DNA of 64,000 nucleotides from Escherichia fergusonii ATCC 35469 (GTDB lineage Bacteria; Pseudomonadota; Gammaproteobacteria; Enterobacterales; Enterobacteriaceae). How positions within the stretch are numbered: the stretch's first letter is position 1; the number at the start of each line of letters is the position of its first letter. Positions 36,169-44,626 of this stretch are shown piece after piece. A model generated the notes under the pieces. That model did no database searches. It saw nothing but the letters and a program-made list of their open reading frames with translations, and was not told where the DNA came from. The DNA is taken from contig NC_011740.1 in assembly GCF_000026225.1 (NCBI RefSeq), forward strand, positions 2,790,001-2,854,000, given 5' to 3'. The position numbers and the translations under genes are program-made.

Positions 36169-36331
36169 CTGTCACCACAAGTTATTGTTATCTCGCTGGA
36201 AAGGGTCAGCGAATGCAATGCGCACCGCAGGTTACAGGCGCTCCAAAGGTGCGAATAATAGCACAAGGGATCGGGCATATTGCCCGATTAGCTGTAAAAG
36301 TAATGCTTCGTTACGTTTTACAGACGGGCTT

Positions 36332-38578
36332 TTAAAGCCCGCCACGTATCAGTCCGCCTAAGCCGCGCCGCTCCATAAATGCCGCCACCTGATGACGAAC
36401 TTCGGTTGCCAGTTGCGCTTCCAGACTCCGTTCAGCAAGGTTTTTAGCATCGTCATAATCGATGTTACGCAGAAGATACTTCACGCGGGCAATCGAGCGA
36501 CCATTCATAGAGAGATGTCGATACCCCATACCAATCAGAATAGCCACACACATCGGATCGCCCGCCATTTCACCACACAGGCGAAGATCGATACCGTATT
36601 TCTCCGCTTCCTGAGCAATTACCGCCAACACCCGCAACATTCCAGGATGAAGGCTATCGTAGATATTCGCCACACGGGTATTGTTGCGATCAACCGCCAG
36701 AATGTACTGAGTGAGATCGTTCGTTCCCACTGAGATAAAGTCGATCCGGTTGGCCAGGTGCGGCAACATAAAGATCATTGATGGCACTTCCAGCATGATA
36801 CCAATACGCGGTTTTGGGATCGCGTAACCGATCATTTCTTCAACTTCACGTCCGGCACGCTCAATTAAGCGACGTGCTTCATCTACTTCATCAATGCTGG
36901 TGACCATTGGCAGTAGAATGCTGAGATTTCCGGTGGCAGCATTAGCGCGCAGCATCGCACGCACCTGTACCAGAAAGATCTCCGGCTGGTCGAGGGTTAT
37001 GCGAATCCCCCGCCATCCAAGACACGGATTCTCTTCACTGATGGGCATATAAGGCAGTTGTTTATCTGCACCAACATCCAGCGTTCGCAACGTAACAGGT
37101 TTATCGTTGAACATTTGCAACATTCCCTGATACTGCGCCACCTGCTCTTCTTCAGATGGAAAACCGCTTTGTAGCATAAAAGGGATTTCGGTACGGTACA
37201 GGCCGATACCGTCAATACGACTGCCTAATTTCTCTTCATGTTCCGGGCTTAAGCCAGCATTGAGCATGACTTTAATGCTTTCGCCGCTTTTCAGCTGTGC
37301 CGGGCGATTGACATCATCTTCGGCAATACGGCTAAGTTCGATTTCTTCGCTGATAAGACGCTGATATTCCTGAATTAAAACCGGTTCAGGATCAACTAAT
37401 AATTCTCCGCGATAACCATCAACAATAAGCGTACGTTTATGAAGCACAGAGGGCTGTATATCGGCCCCCATGACAGTTGGAATACCTAACGCTCGCACCA
37501 TAATCGCAGCATGAGAGTTTGCTGCGCCATCTCGCACCACAACACCTGCCAGACGATCCTGGGGAAGCTCTGCGAGCGTCGTCGCAGAAAGTTCATCAGC
37601 CACCAGGATAAAGCGCTCTGGCCAGGCATTGGTGGCCTGTACGGAATCGTCAAGATGGAATAATAAACGCTGCCCCAATGTACGTAAGTCGCCAGCGCGT
37701 TCTTTCAGGTAGTTATCGGTGAGTGCAGCAAACTGCTCGGCAAATTTTTCGATTACCGTTTTCACTGCCCACTCAGCAACCGAACCTTTATCCACTTCGG
37801 CAAATAGCTCACGGCGCAAGCGGGCATCAGAGAGCAAGTGGGAATAAAGGTCAAAGATGGCGGCAGTCTCTTTCTGCGCTCCGGCAGAAAAACGCTTACT
37901 GTAACGGCGAAATTCGTTTGCCGCCTCTTCCAGTGCTCCGGTCAGGCGCTCACGCTCCAGCGCCGGGTCGAGGGTAGAAGCCTGATAAACCTGTTCCATT
38001 AATGGCAGTGTTGCATCCTGCCAGCCTTCTGCAATCGCTACGCCCGGTGCCGCAGGCAAAGCACGGATTCGTGTCTGACGATACTGACCAAACAAGGCGG
38101 TCAATTGCGATTGAGAAAGAATGGCTGCCATTTGGGTGGCAAGCGTAACCAGGAAAGATTCTTCGCTTTCGTCGTATTGACGAATTTCCCGCTGCTGGAC
38201 GACTAATACCCCCAGCAACTGCCGACGCTGAATAATTGGCACGCCAAGGAAGGCGCGAAAACGCTCTTCTTTAACCGAAGGAACATATTTAAAGCTGGGA
38301 TGTTTTTGCGCATCTGCAAGGTTGATAGGTTCTGCCAGCCTGCCAACCAGGCCGACGATACCTTCATCAAACGCGAGCGCTACAGTGCGACCACGTGGTT
38401 TTTTCAGCCCCCGGGTCGCCATAAGGTAGTAACAACGGCGGTCATGATCGGCCAGATAGACCGAACAGACTTCGGTGTTCATCGCAAGACAGATGTCGGT
38501 GACCAGAATGTTCAGCGCCTCATTGAGGCGCGGAGCACTGGCAACTTTTTCGACTATTTCGCGCAGGCGAGTGAGCAT
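36332..38578 (-). CDS. ptsP: Enzyme I of the nitrogen-related phosphotransferase system (EI-Ntr)
   Basis: PtsP (748 residues) autophosphorylates from phosphoenolpyruvate and passes phosphate to NPr (PtsO) and EIIA-Ntr (PtsN), a regulatory chain affecting potassium uptake and nitrogen metabolism. An N-terminal GAF domain (about residues 1-165), known to sense glutamine and 2-oxoglutarate, precedes the Enzyme I part. The active-site histidine is in GAANSHAAIMVRALGIPTVM (near residue 356), and the PEP-binding domain shows GIGLYRTEIPFM and LCGEMAGDP. It follows rppH by 12 bases. Confidence 0.98.
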   Translation of the reverse strand: MLTRLREIVEKVASAPRLNEALNILVTDICLAMNTEVCSVYLADHDRRCYYLMATRGLKKPRGRTVALAFDEGIVGLVGRLAEPINLADAQKHPSFKYVPSVKEERFRAFLGVPIIQRRQLLGVLVVQQREIRQYDESEESFLVTLATQMAAILSQSQLTALFGQYRQTRIRALPAAPGVAIAEGWQDATLPLMEQVYQASTLDPALERERLTGALEEAANEFRRYSKRFSAGAQKETAAIFDLYSHLLSDARLRRELFAEVDKGSVAEWAVKTVIEKFAEQFAALTDNYLKERAGDLRTLGQRLLFHLDDSVQATNAWPERFILVADELSATTLAELPQDRLAGVVVRDGAANSHAAIMVRALGIPTVMGADIQPSVLHKRTLIVDGYRGELLVDPEPVLIQEYQRLISEEIELSRIAEDDVNRPAQLKSGESIKVMLNAGLSPEHEEKLGSRIDGIGLYRTEIPFMLQSGFPSEEEQVAQYQGMLQMFNDKPVTLRTLDVGADKQLPYMPISEENPCLGWRGIRITLDQPEIFLVQVRAMLRANAATGNLSILLPMVTSIDEVDEARRLIERAGREVEEMIGYAIPKPRIGIMLEVPSMIFMLPHLANRIDFISVGTNDLTQYILAVDRNNTRVANIYDSLHPGMLRVLAVIAQEAEKYGIDLRLCGEMAGDPMCVAILIGMGYRHLSMNGRSIARVKYLLRNIDYDDAKNLAERSLEAQLATEVRHQVAAFMERRGLGGLIRGGL

Positions 38579-38590
38579 GATTTGCGTGAC

Positions 38591-39121
38591 TTAACCTCTT
38601 TTACGTCGATAAGCAGGTGAGTTTTGTGGCTTCGGCGTATTGTCCTGAAGCGCCATGACTACACTTGCAAACTCTTTCATCACCCTGCGGTAGACATCAC
38701 GTTTAAATGACACCACCTGTCGGACGGGGTACCAGTAACTAACCCAGCGCCAACCGTCAAACTCTGGAGTACTGCTGGTTTGCATATTGATTTCCGCATC
38801 AGCGCTCATCAATTGCAAAAGGAACCACTTTTGTTTCTGGCCGATACACACCGGCTTTGTATCCCAACGCACCAAACGTTTCGGTAACTTGTAACGCAAC
38901 CAGTTGCGAGTCGAGGCGAGGATCCGCACATCTTTGCGGCTTAATCCAACCTCTTCAAACAGTTCCCGGTACATCGCCTGTTCTGCTGATTCTCCTGGGT
39001 TAATCCCGCCCTGAGGGAATTGCCAGGAGTGCTGACCATATCGCCGGGCCCACATAACTTGCCCCTGGCGATTACAAATTACGATACCTACATTTGGGCG
39101 GTAGCCATCGTCATCAATCAC
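38591..39121 (-). CDS. rppH: RNA 5'-pyrophosphohydrolase RppH
   Basis: RppH (176 residues) removes pyrophosphate from 5'-triphosphorylated mRNA and so starts RNase E-dependent decay. The Nudix box is intact: GGINPGESAEQAMYRELFEE followed by VGL, near residues 38-60. The N-terminus MIDDDGYRPNVGIVICNRQG matches K-12. The basic C-terminal tail NSPAYRRKRG is typical. It heads the rppH-ptsP-lgt-thyA run and is divergent from mutH across a 680-base region holding DARS2. Confidence 0.98.
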   Translation of the reverse strand: MIDDDGYRPNVGIVICNRQGQVMWARRYGQHSWQFPQGGINPGESAEQAMYRELFEEVGLSRKDVRILASTRNWLRYKLPKRLVRWDTKPVCIGQKQKWFLLQLMSADAEINMQTSSTPEFDGWRWVSYWYPVRQVVSFKRDVYRRVMKEFASVVMALQDNTPKPQNSPAYRRKRG

Positions 39122-39487
39122 CGGACTACCTCAACATAAACTTTATATACAAACGATTGTTTCACACTCCAGTGAGGCGGTAAACCACTCTGTTAAAGCG
39201 ACAGCTTACTAATAACATTTGAATAACTCACAGTTAAAGGCAAAGTTATAAACAGAAGAACGACTGTCAGGCAATTTTATTCACCTTTTCTGTGGATAGA
39301 GTTGTGAAGAACTACGGAATTACCACGGGAAAACCAAGAATTTTCTGAACGAGCACGTTGAGTGGGCGTAATTTTTTTTATTTATATTCATATAATTAGA
39401 TGTGTTTTTTGGCAGGAGTAATAGGAATATGTGATATACATCACATCACCATTTACCGGTGTGGCGAAAATTTAATCGACAACGATT

Positions 39488-39496
39488 TTATCCACA
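39488..39496 (+). promoter_or_regulatory. Consensus DnaA box in DARS2
   Basis: TTATCCACA, a perfect match to the strong R1-type DnaA box. Confidence 0.8.
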
Positions 39497-39606
39497 GAAT
39501 GCACACCAAAGTGAGTGACAATTCGTACGAAAATTCGATTTACGTCGCACGTCAAGGCTGTAAATCAAACCAGTAGTATGGGTTTTTCACAGTTATCCCA
39601 ACTTTC

Positions 39607-39615
39607 TGTGGATAA
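39607..39615 (-). promoter_or_regulatory. Consensus DnaA box in DARS2 (minus strand)
   Basis: TGTGGATAA on the plus strand is TTATCCACA on the minus strand. It faces a degenerate box at 39593-39601 across five bases, like the paired boxes of the DARS core. Confidence 0.8.
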
Positions 39616-39803
39616 CATGGTGTAAGATCCTGTTTATTTTCAGTGACCAGAATTGGAAAACCGTTAGCGCTGTTGCGCAACAGTATAAAGTCATAGATAA
39701 AAAATCATATAAATCATAGCATTGAATATCTCTCAGGGAAAAATATACACTCTGTACACCCGGTATAAAATTGCTGTTTGTTTTTTAATCAAGGTTGAAT
39801 AGT

Positions 39804-40499
39804 ATGCCCGACATCCGCCCTCTTCTTACATCCCCTGCCTCAGAAGCTGAATTACTTGCTCAGGCACAGCAGCTCTCTGGCTATACCTTAGGGGAGTTGG
39901 CAGCCCTTGCCGGGATGGTAACGCCCAAAGATTTAAAGCGGGATAAAGGCTGGATTGGTGTTCTGCTGGAGATCTGGCTGGGGGCCAGCGCAGGGAGCAA
40001 ACCGGAACAGGATTTCGCCGCACTGGGAGTCGAGCTAAAAACAATTCCGGTGGACAGTCTTGGTCGTCCGCTGGAAACCACATTTGTTTGTGTCGCGCCA
40101 TTAACCGGAAACACGGGGGTTACCTGGGAAACCAGCCACGTGCGACACAAACTAAAACGCGTCCTGTGGATACCTGTCGAAGGTGAACGAAGCATTCCCC
40201 TTGCGCAACGGCGTGTGGGTTCACCATTGTTATGGAGCCCAAATGAAGAAGAAGATCGCCAGCTACGTCTCGACTGGGAAGAACTGATGGATATGATCGT
40301 GCTGGGTCGGGTAGAGCGTATCACCGCCCGGCATGGTGAAGTTTTACAGCTGCGACCGAAAGCAGCCAACGCTAAAGCCCTGACCGAAGCCATTGGCGCT
40401 AATGGCGAACCGATTTTAACGTTACCCCGCGGTTTCTACCTGAAAAAGAATTTCACCAGTGCATTACTGGCCCGTCATTTTCTGATCCAGCAGCCATAA
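39804..40499 (+). CDS. mutH: Methyl-directed mismatch repair endonuclease MutH
   Basis: MutH (231 residues from ATG 39804) nicks the unmethylated strand at hemimethylated GATC when activated by MutS and MutL. The catalytic residues Asp70, Glu77 and Lys79 are in DFAALGVELKT, numbered exactly as in K-12. A TTG at 39795 would add three residues but directly abuts AAGG at 39791-39794; ATG 39804 has a 9-base spacing and is preferred. The N-terminal 45 residues (MPDIRPLLTSPASEAELLAQ) and the LQQP-type end differ clearly from K-12, while the core is nearly identical. It is divergent from rppH, with DARS2 between. Confidence 0.97.
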   Translation: MPDIRPLLTSPASEAELLAQAQQLSGYTLGELAALAGMVTPKDLKRDKGWIGVLLEIWLGASAGSKPEQDFAALGVELKTIPVDSLGRPLETTFVCVAPLTGNTGVTWETSHVRHKLKRVLWIPVEGERSIPLAQRRVGSPLLWSPNEEEDRQLRLDWEELMDMIVLGRVERITARHGEVLQLRPKAANAKALTEAIGANGEPILTLPRGFYLKKNFTSALLARHFLIQQP

Positions 40500-40562
40500 C
40501 TTTGATCTGCCGAATTCCGGGCATATAATTATCGCTTCATTTTTTTTGGCAGGGCTTTTTAG

Positions 40563-41276
40563 ATGTTATTTGCATGGATCACCGATCCTAACGCCTGGCT
40601 TGCGCTCGGTACGCTGACGCTGCTGGAGATCGTGTTAGGGATCGATAATATTATTTTCCTTTCTCTGGTGGTGGCGAAACTTCCTACGGCGCAGCGCGGT
40701 CATGCGCGACGTCTTGGTCTGGCTGCGGCAATGGTGATGCGTCTGGCATTGCTGGCGTCTATTGCCTGGGTGACGCGTTTAACCAATCCGTTGTTTGAGA
40801 TCTTTGGTCAGGAAATATCGGCACGTGATTTAATCCTGTTGCTCGGCGGCCTGTTCCTGATCTGGAAAGCCAGTAAGGAAATCCACGAGTCTATCGAGGG
40901 TGAAGAAGAAGGGCTGAAAACGCGCGTTTCGTCATTCCTCGGCGCCATCGTGCAGATTATGTTGTTGGATATTATTTTCAGCCTTGACTCCGTTATTACC
41001 GCGGTAGGTCTGTCGGATCATCTGTTTATTATGATGGCGGCAGTGGTAATTGCTGTAGGCGTAATGATGTTCGCCGCACGCCCGATTGGTGAGTTTGTGG
41101 ATCGGCATCCGTCGGTAAAAATGTTGGCACTCTCTTTCCTGATTCTGGTGGGCTTTACCTTGATTCTGGAAAGTTTCGATATCCACGTACCGAAAGGTTA
41201 TATCTATTTCGCAATGTTCTTCTCTATTGCGGTTGAAAGCCTCAACCTGATTCGCAATAAAAAGAATCCGCTCTGA
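40563..41276 (+). CDS. ygdQ: TerC-family inner membrane protein YgdQ
   Basis: YgdQ (237 residues) is a seven-helix TerC-family membrane protein. Conserved acidic segments lie within the membrane: LEIVLGIDNIIFLSLVV near residues 20-36 and LLDIIFSLDSVITAVGL near 137-153. TerC relatives are implicated in manganese or calcium export; for YgdQ the substrate is not established. It lies 63 bases after mutH on the same strand. An imperfect hairpin (41285-41306) follows. Confidence 0.95.
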   Translation: MLFAWITDPNAWLALGTLTLLEIVLGIDNIIFLSLVVAKLPTAQRGHARRLGLAAAMVMRLALLASIAWVTRLTNPLFEIFGQEISARDLILLLGGLFLIWKASKEIHESIEGEEEGLKTRVSSFLGAIVQIMLLDIIFSLDSVITAVGLSDHLFIMMAAVVIAVGVMMFAARPIGEFVDRHPSVKMLALSFLILVGFTLILESFDIHVPKGYIYFAMFFSIAVESLNLIRNKKNPL

Positions 41277-41408
41277 CGCACCACACGCTCTCCTGCGGGA
41301 GAGCGTCCTCCCCTCTCCTCACAGTTTAAGACTTTCCTGCTTTCAAGATATATAACGTCGGTTTATAAACAGACTATTATCATTTATGGGCTAAATGAGG
41401 ATAACCGG

Positions 41409-41627
41409 ATGAAAAAATGGGCAGTTATAATTTCTGCAGTCGGGCTGGCGTTTGCTGTTTCCGGTTGTAGCAGCGATTACGTGATGGCAACGAAAGATGG
41501 CCGTATGATCCTGACTGATGGCAAACCGGAAATTGATGATGATACCGGGCTTGTGAGCTATCACGATCAACAAGGCAATGCCATGCAGATTAATCGTGAT
41601 GACGTTTCGCAAATCATTGAGCGTTAA
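41409..41627 (+). CDS. ygdR: Small outer-membrane-type lipoprotein YgdR
   Basis: YgdR (72 residues) is a lipoprotein: signal peptide [16 protein letters not shown], then the lipobox VSGC with acylation at Cys20. The mature part ([20 protein letters not shown]) belongs to the YgdI/YgdR family with an SH3-like fold. Residues +2 and +3 are Ser-Ser, so Lol sorting to the outer membrane is predicted. Its role is unknown. A GC hairpin follows at 41633-41655. Confidence 0.95.
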
Positions 41628-41632
41628 GCAAT

Positions 41633-41655
41633 AAGGTCAGCCTCCTGCTGGCCTT
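41633..41655 (+). terminator. Hairpin downstream of ygdR
   Basis: AAGGTCAGC-CTCCT-GCTGGCCTT forms a 9-bp stem with one G-U pair. The following sequence is only modestly T-rich, so strength is uncertain. Confidence 0.6.
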
Positions 41656-41734
41656 AAGATATTTCACTTTCCCTTTTCCTTTCCCTCTGCCATTTTTATA
41701 GTCCTCATGTCGTGATTATAAAAAGGAAACGGCT

Positions 41735-42775
41735 ATGCAATATCACCGTATACCCCACAGTTCGCTGGAAGTCAGCACGCTGGGGCTTGGCACGATGACG
41801 TTTGGTGAACAGAACAGCGAAGCCGACGCACACGCACAACTCGACTATGCCGTCGCGCAGGGCATTAACCTTATCGACGTTGCAGAGATGTATCCCGTGC
41901 CACCACGCCCGGAAACACAAGGTTTGACTGAAACTTACGTCGGTAACTGGCTGGCAAAACAGGGTAGCCGCGAAAAGCTGATTATCGCCTCAAAAGTGAG
42001 TGGACCGTCACGTAACAATGATAAGGGTATTCGCCCGGATCAGGCGCTGGACAGGAAGAACATTCGCGAAGCATTACATGATAGCCTTAAGCGTTTACAG
42101 ACCGATTATCTCGATCTCTATCAGGTGCACTGGCCGCAACGTCCGACCAACTGTTTTGGCAAACTGGGATATAGCTGGACTGATTCCGCGCCTGTAGTTT
42201 CGTTGCTCGATACGCTGGATGCTTTGGCTGAGTACCAACGCGCAGGTAAAATTCGTTATATCGGCGTCTCAAATGAAACTGCGTTTGGCGTAATGCGCTA
42301 TCTGCATCTGGCAGATAAGCACGATCTGCCGCGTATTGTCACTATTCAAAACCCCTATAGTTTGTTGAACCGCAGCTTCGAAGTGGGGCTGGCGGAAGTC
42401 AGCCAGTATGAAGGAGTCGAGCTGCTGGCTTATTCATGTCTTGGTTTTGGTACGCTGACAGGTAAATATCTCAACGGTGCCAAACCGGCTGGTGCGCGTA
42501 ATACGCTCTTTAGTCGCTTCACGCGCTATAGCGGCGAACAAGCACAAAAGGCGGTGGCGGCCTATGTCGATATAGCCAGACGTCATAATCTTGATCCCGC
42601 TCAGATGGCACTGGCTTTTGTACGCCAGCAGCCGTTTGTTGCCAGTACCCTTCTGGGTGCGACCACCATGGAACAACTAAAAACCAACGTCGAAAGCTTA
42701 CATCTGCAACTGAGTGAAGACGTGTTGGCAGAAATTGAAGCGGTCCATCAAGTTTATACCTATCCGGCACCTTAA
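41735..42775 (+). CDS. tas: Aldo-keto reductase Tas
   Basis: Tas (346 residues) is an NADPH-dependent aldo-keto reductase; the K-12 gene was found because extra copies relieve tyrosine auxotrophy in starved cells. The catalytic tetrad is recognisable: Asp in GINLIDVAEMYP (with the Tyr), Lys in KLIIASKVSG and His in DLYQVHWPQR. C-terminal residues 300-330 (ASTLLGATTMEQLKTNVESL) form the cofactor-binding loop. Its natural substrate is not known. A strong terminator follows. Confidence 0.97.
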   Translation: MQYHRIPHSSLEVSTLGLGTMTFGEQNSEADAHAQLDYAVAQGINLIDVAEMYPVPPRPETQGLTETYVGNWLAKQGSREKLIIASKVSGPSRNNDKGIRPDQALDRKNIREALHDSLKRLQTDYLDLYQVHWPQRPTNCFGKLGYSWTDSAPVVSLLDTLDALAEYQRAGKIRYIGVSNETAFGVMRYLHLADKHDLPRIVTIQNPYSLLNRSFEVGLAEVSQYEGVELLAYSCLGFGTLTGKYLNGAKPAGARNTLFSRFTRYSGEQAQKAVAAYVDIARRHNLDPAQMALAFVRQQPFVASTLLGATTMEQLKTNVESLHLQLSEDVLAEIEAVHQVYTYPAP

Positions 42776-42782
42776 CGTCCTT

Positions 42783-42812
42783 GCCTGGCGTTCTTCGCCA
42801 GGCGTCTCTTTT
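42783..42812 (+). terminator. Rho-independent terminator of tas
   Basis: GCCTGGCG-TTCTT-CGCCAGGC is followed by GTCTCTTTT, right after the tas stop. Confidence 0.88.
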
Positions 42813-42932
42813 CTCGATTTTTCAGAATACAATCCCTGCATTTCGCCGCACTTTTCCTGCTTAAGAAGAATAGACTCTTTCCGTTAACGCCAGCGTGCGT
42901 TCCATTGTCTGTGCCCATTGTTAAGGATAACC

Positions 42933-44588
42933 ATGTTGATTTTAAAACCCCTTCCCCTCGCGATGCTGCTTGCCGGTTGTATGTCCTCTGCCTGGGGGGC
43001 GCAATTAACCCAACCGCTAACACTAAAAGACGTCACTGTTTATCTGCATGGCGCCAGCCTGCAAGGGGTAGAGACACTTAATTTACCGACAGGTGAAAGT
43101 GAAATCATTTTCACCAATATTGCCAACTCAGTTACACCAGACAGTATTGCCATTGCTATGGATAACGGTGTGACTGTGCTCTCTTCCCGGTTAGCGTTAC
43201 AAGAAACGCCATCCCAGGCACTTCTTTCTGATGTTCAACAGCAGCTAAAAGCGGCCCGACTGGAGCAAGCAAAACTCACTGCTGAGAAAGACAATATCGC
43301 AGCTCAAGTCAAGGTATTAGAGGCGAACAACACATTAACTCAAAAAAATGCTGCTGAAGTCGGCAAGTATCTGCAAATGGTGAAAGAGAAAAATGGCGAG
43401 CTATTACGTGCAGATAGCGAACTAACGCAGAAACTCGATGAAAATCAAGTTGCAATAGATAAATTAGAGCAGCGAGAAAATATGAGTAATGGCTCGTCGG
43501 ATGGCGCAGACGAACCACAGGTCATTATCGCGCGGGTATATGCACCGAAAGCCGTCAAAACGCAGGCCGTGGTGCGATACATGACACCAGATGCCTCCTG
43601 GACACCGCTCTATGATATTCACGCCAGTGCTATCAACCAACCGCTACGGCTGGTCTACAAAGCCAGTATTCGACAGTACACTGGCCTGGCGTGGAAAAAC
43701 GTCAATATGGAGCTCTCGACCAATGAACCTGATACCCACCTGATGCTGCCGCAACTGGAACCTCAATATGTTGATGTTCCAGAGTATGGTGATATGAGGA
43801 GTTATCAGCAGAAGTCACTGTCAGCACCGCATCAAAGAGCTGCGGCCGACAAAGTCGTTGACTTTGAAAAAGCTGCGGCGCACGCAGCGAAAGAGGCACT
43901 GGCGCAACAAGCTAGTGTCAAAAGCCGGTATGTCGCAGAGAAAGCGCCTGTTTCACCACAACCAGAAAACTTAACCGCGCAAAATGTTCACTACACGCTT
44001 TCTTTACCGTGGCAGATCGACAGCGACAACACGGCACGTACTGTTGTGATCAAAGAAGAGTCAGTCGCTGGCGATTACCGCTTCTTCGCTATTCCCAAAT
44101 TGAGTAACGACGTTTACTTGCAGGTCCAAATTAAAGAGTGGGAACAGCTCAATTTAATTCCGGGTGAAAGTCAGATCTTCTTTGGTAATAATCGCACTGG
44201 CCTTGGCTACTTGCAGCCACCGGAAGATGGCAATTCCCTGGATATCCAGCTTAATCGCGATCCAAAACTGATTATTCAACGTAAGGCGGTACTGAAAAAA
44301 GAGAACGCTATCTCTATTTTTAATGACAGTGTGGTACGTAACTTCAGCTATACCGTCACTGTGAAAAACAGCTACGGCGAAGCGGTAGATTTAACGCTTG
44401 TTGATCAGATTCCAATAAGTTCTCATAGCGATATTACGGTAGACAAAATGCAGTACGGTCAGGCGCAGTTAAACGCCAAAACAGGAGAGCTTAGCTGGAA
44501 GCTCCATCTGGCAGGGAAAGAGAACGTCAGCTTGCCGTTCTCTTACTCTGTTAAATATCCCAAAAATATACAACCATCGGGACTGTAA
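42933..44588 (+). CDS. DUF4139 (MuiA-type) envelope protein
   Basis: A 551-residue secreted protein with the architecture of the 'mucoidy inhibitor MuiA' family. It has an N-terminal DUF4140-like part (LKDVTVYLHGASLQGVETL), a coiled coil (about residues 85-180, rich in Ala, Lys, Glu and Gln) and a C-terminal DUF4139 beta domain (ASWTPLYDIHASAINQPLRL onward). The signal MLILKPLPLAMLLAGCMSSA contains LAGC, which could be a lipobox, but cleavage at AWG-AQ would also work. ATG 42933 follows AAGGA by 8 bases. Its function is unknown. I do not recall this gene between tas and lplT in K-12, so it is accessory or lost there. Confidence 0.85.
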   Translation: MLILKPLPLAMLLAGCMSSAWGAQLTQPLTLKDVTVYLHGASLQGVETLNLPTGESEIIFTNIANSVTPDSIAIAMDNGVTVLSSRLALQETPSQALLSDVQQQLKAARLEQAKLTAEKDNIAAQVKVLEANNTLTQKNAAEVGKYLQMVKEKNGELLRADSELTQKLDENQVAIDKLEQRENMSNGSSDGADEPQVIIARVYAPKAVKTQAVVRYMTPDASWTPLYDIHASAINQPLRLVYKASIRQYTGLAWKNVNMELSTNEPDTHLMLPQLEPQYVDVPEYGDMRSYQQKSLSAPHQRAAADKVVDFEKAAAHAAKEALAQQASVKSRYVAEKAPVSPQPENLTAQNVHYTLSLPWQIDSDNTARTVVIKEESVAGDYRFFAIPKLSNDVYLQVQIKEWEQLNLIPGESQIFFGNNRTGLGYLQPPEDGNSLDIQLNRDPKLIIQRKAVLKKENAISIFNDSVVRNFSYTVTVKNSYGEAVDLTLVDQIPISSHSDITVDKMQYGQAQLNAKTGELSWKLHLAGKENVSLPFSYSVKYPKNIQPSGL

Positions 44589-44593
44589 TCTTC

Positions 44594-44620
44594 ACCGGGC
44601 AGCAAATAACGCCGCCCGGT
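44594..44620. terminator. Hairpin between convergent DUF4139 gene and lplT
   Basis: ACCGGGC and GCCCGGT arms flank AGCAAATAACGCC between the two stop codons. It could serve both directions; no long T-run is present. Confidence 0.5.
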
Positions 44621-44626
44621 ACACGC

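Larger units (their letters stand above)
39287..39620. promoter_or_regulatory. DARS2, DnaA-reactivating sequence between rppH and mutH
   Basis: The 680-base gap from 39122 to 39803 has no credible gene. In E. coli the rppH(nudH)-mutH gap carries DARS2, which recycles ADP-DnaA to ATP-DnaA with help from IHF and Fis and so sets initiation timing. Visible DnaA boxes: TGTGGATAG (39291-39299, one mismatch), TTATCCACA (39488-39496, perfect) and TGTGGATAA (39607-39615, perfect on the minus strand). A degenerate TTATCCCAA (39593-39601) faces the last one, making an inverted pair. The stretch is AT-rich with long A/T runs suited to IHF and Fis. Identity is from synteny plus boxes; exact limits are approximate. 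Confidence 0.78.

Noticed and set aside
36270..36288. ATCGGGCATATTGCCCGAT hairpin between ptsP and lgt
   Set aside because: Short stem with no T-run on either strand; recorded in the lgt entry but not called a terminator.
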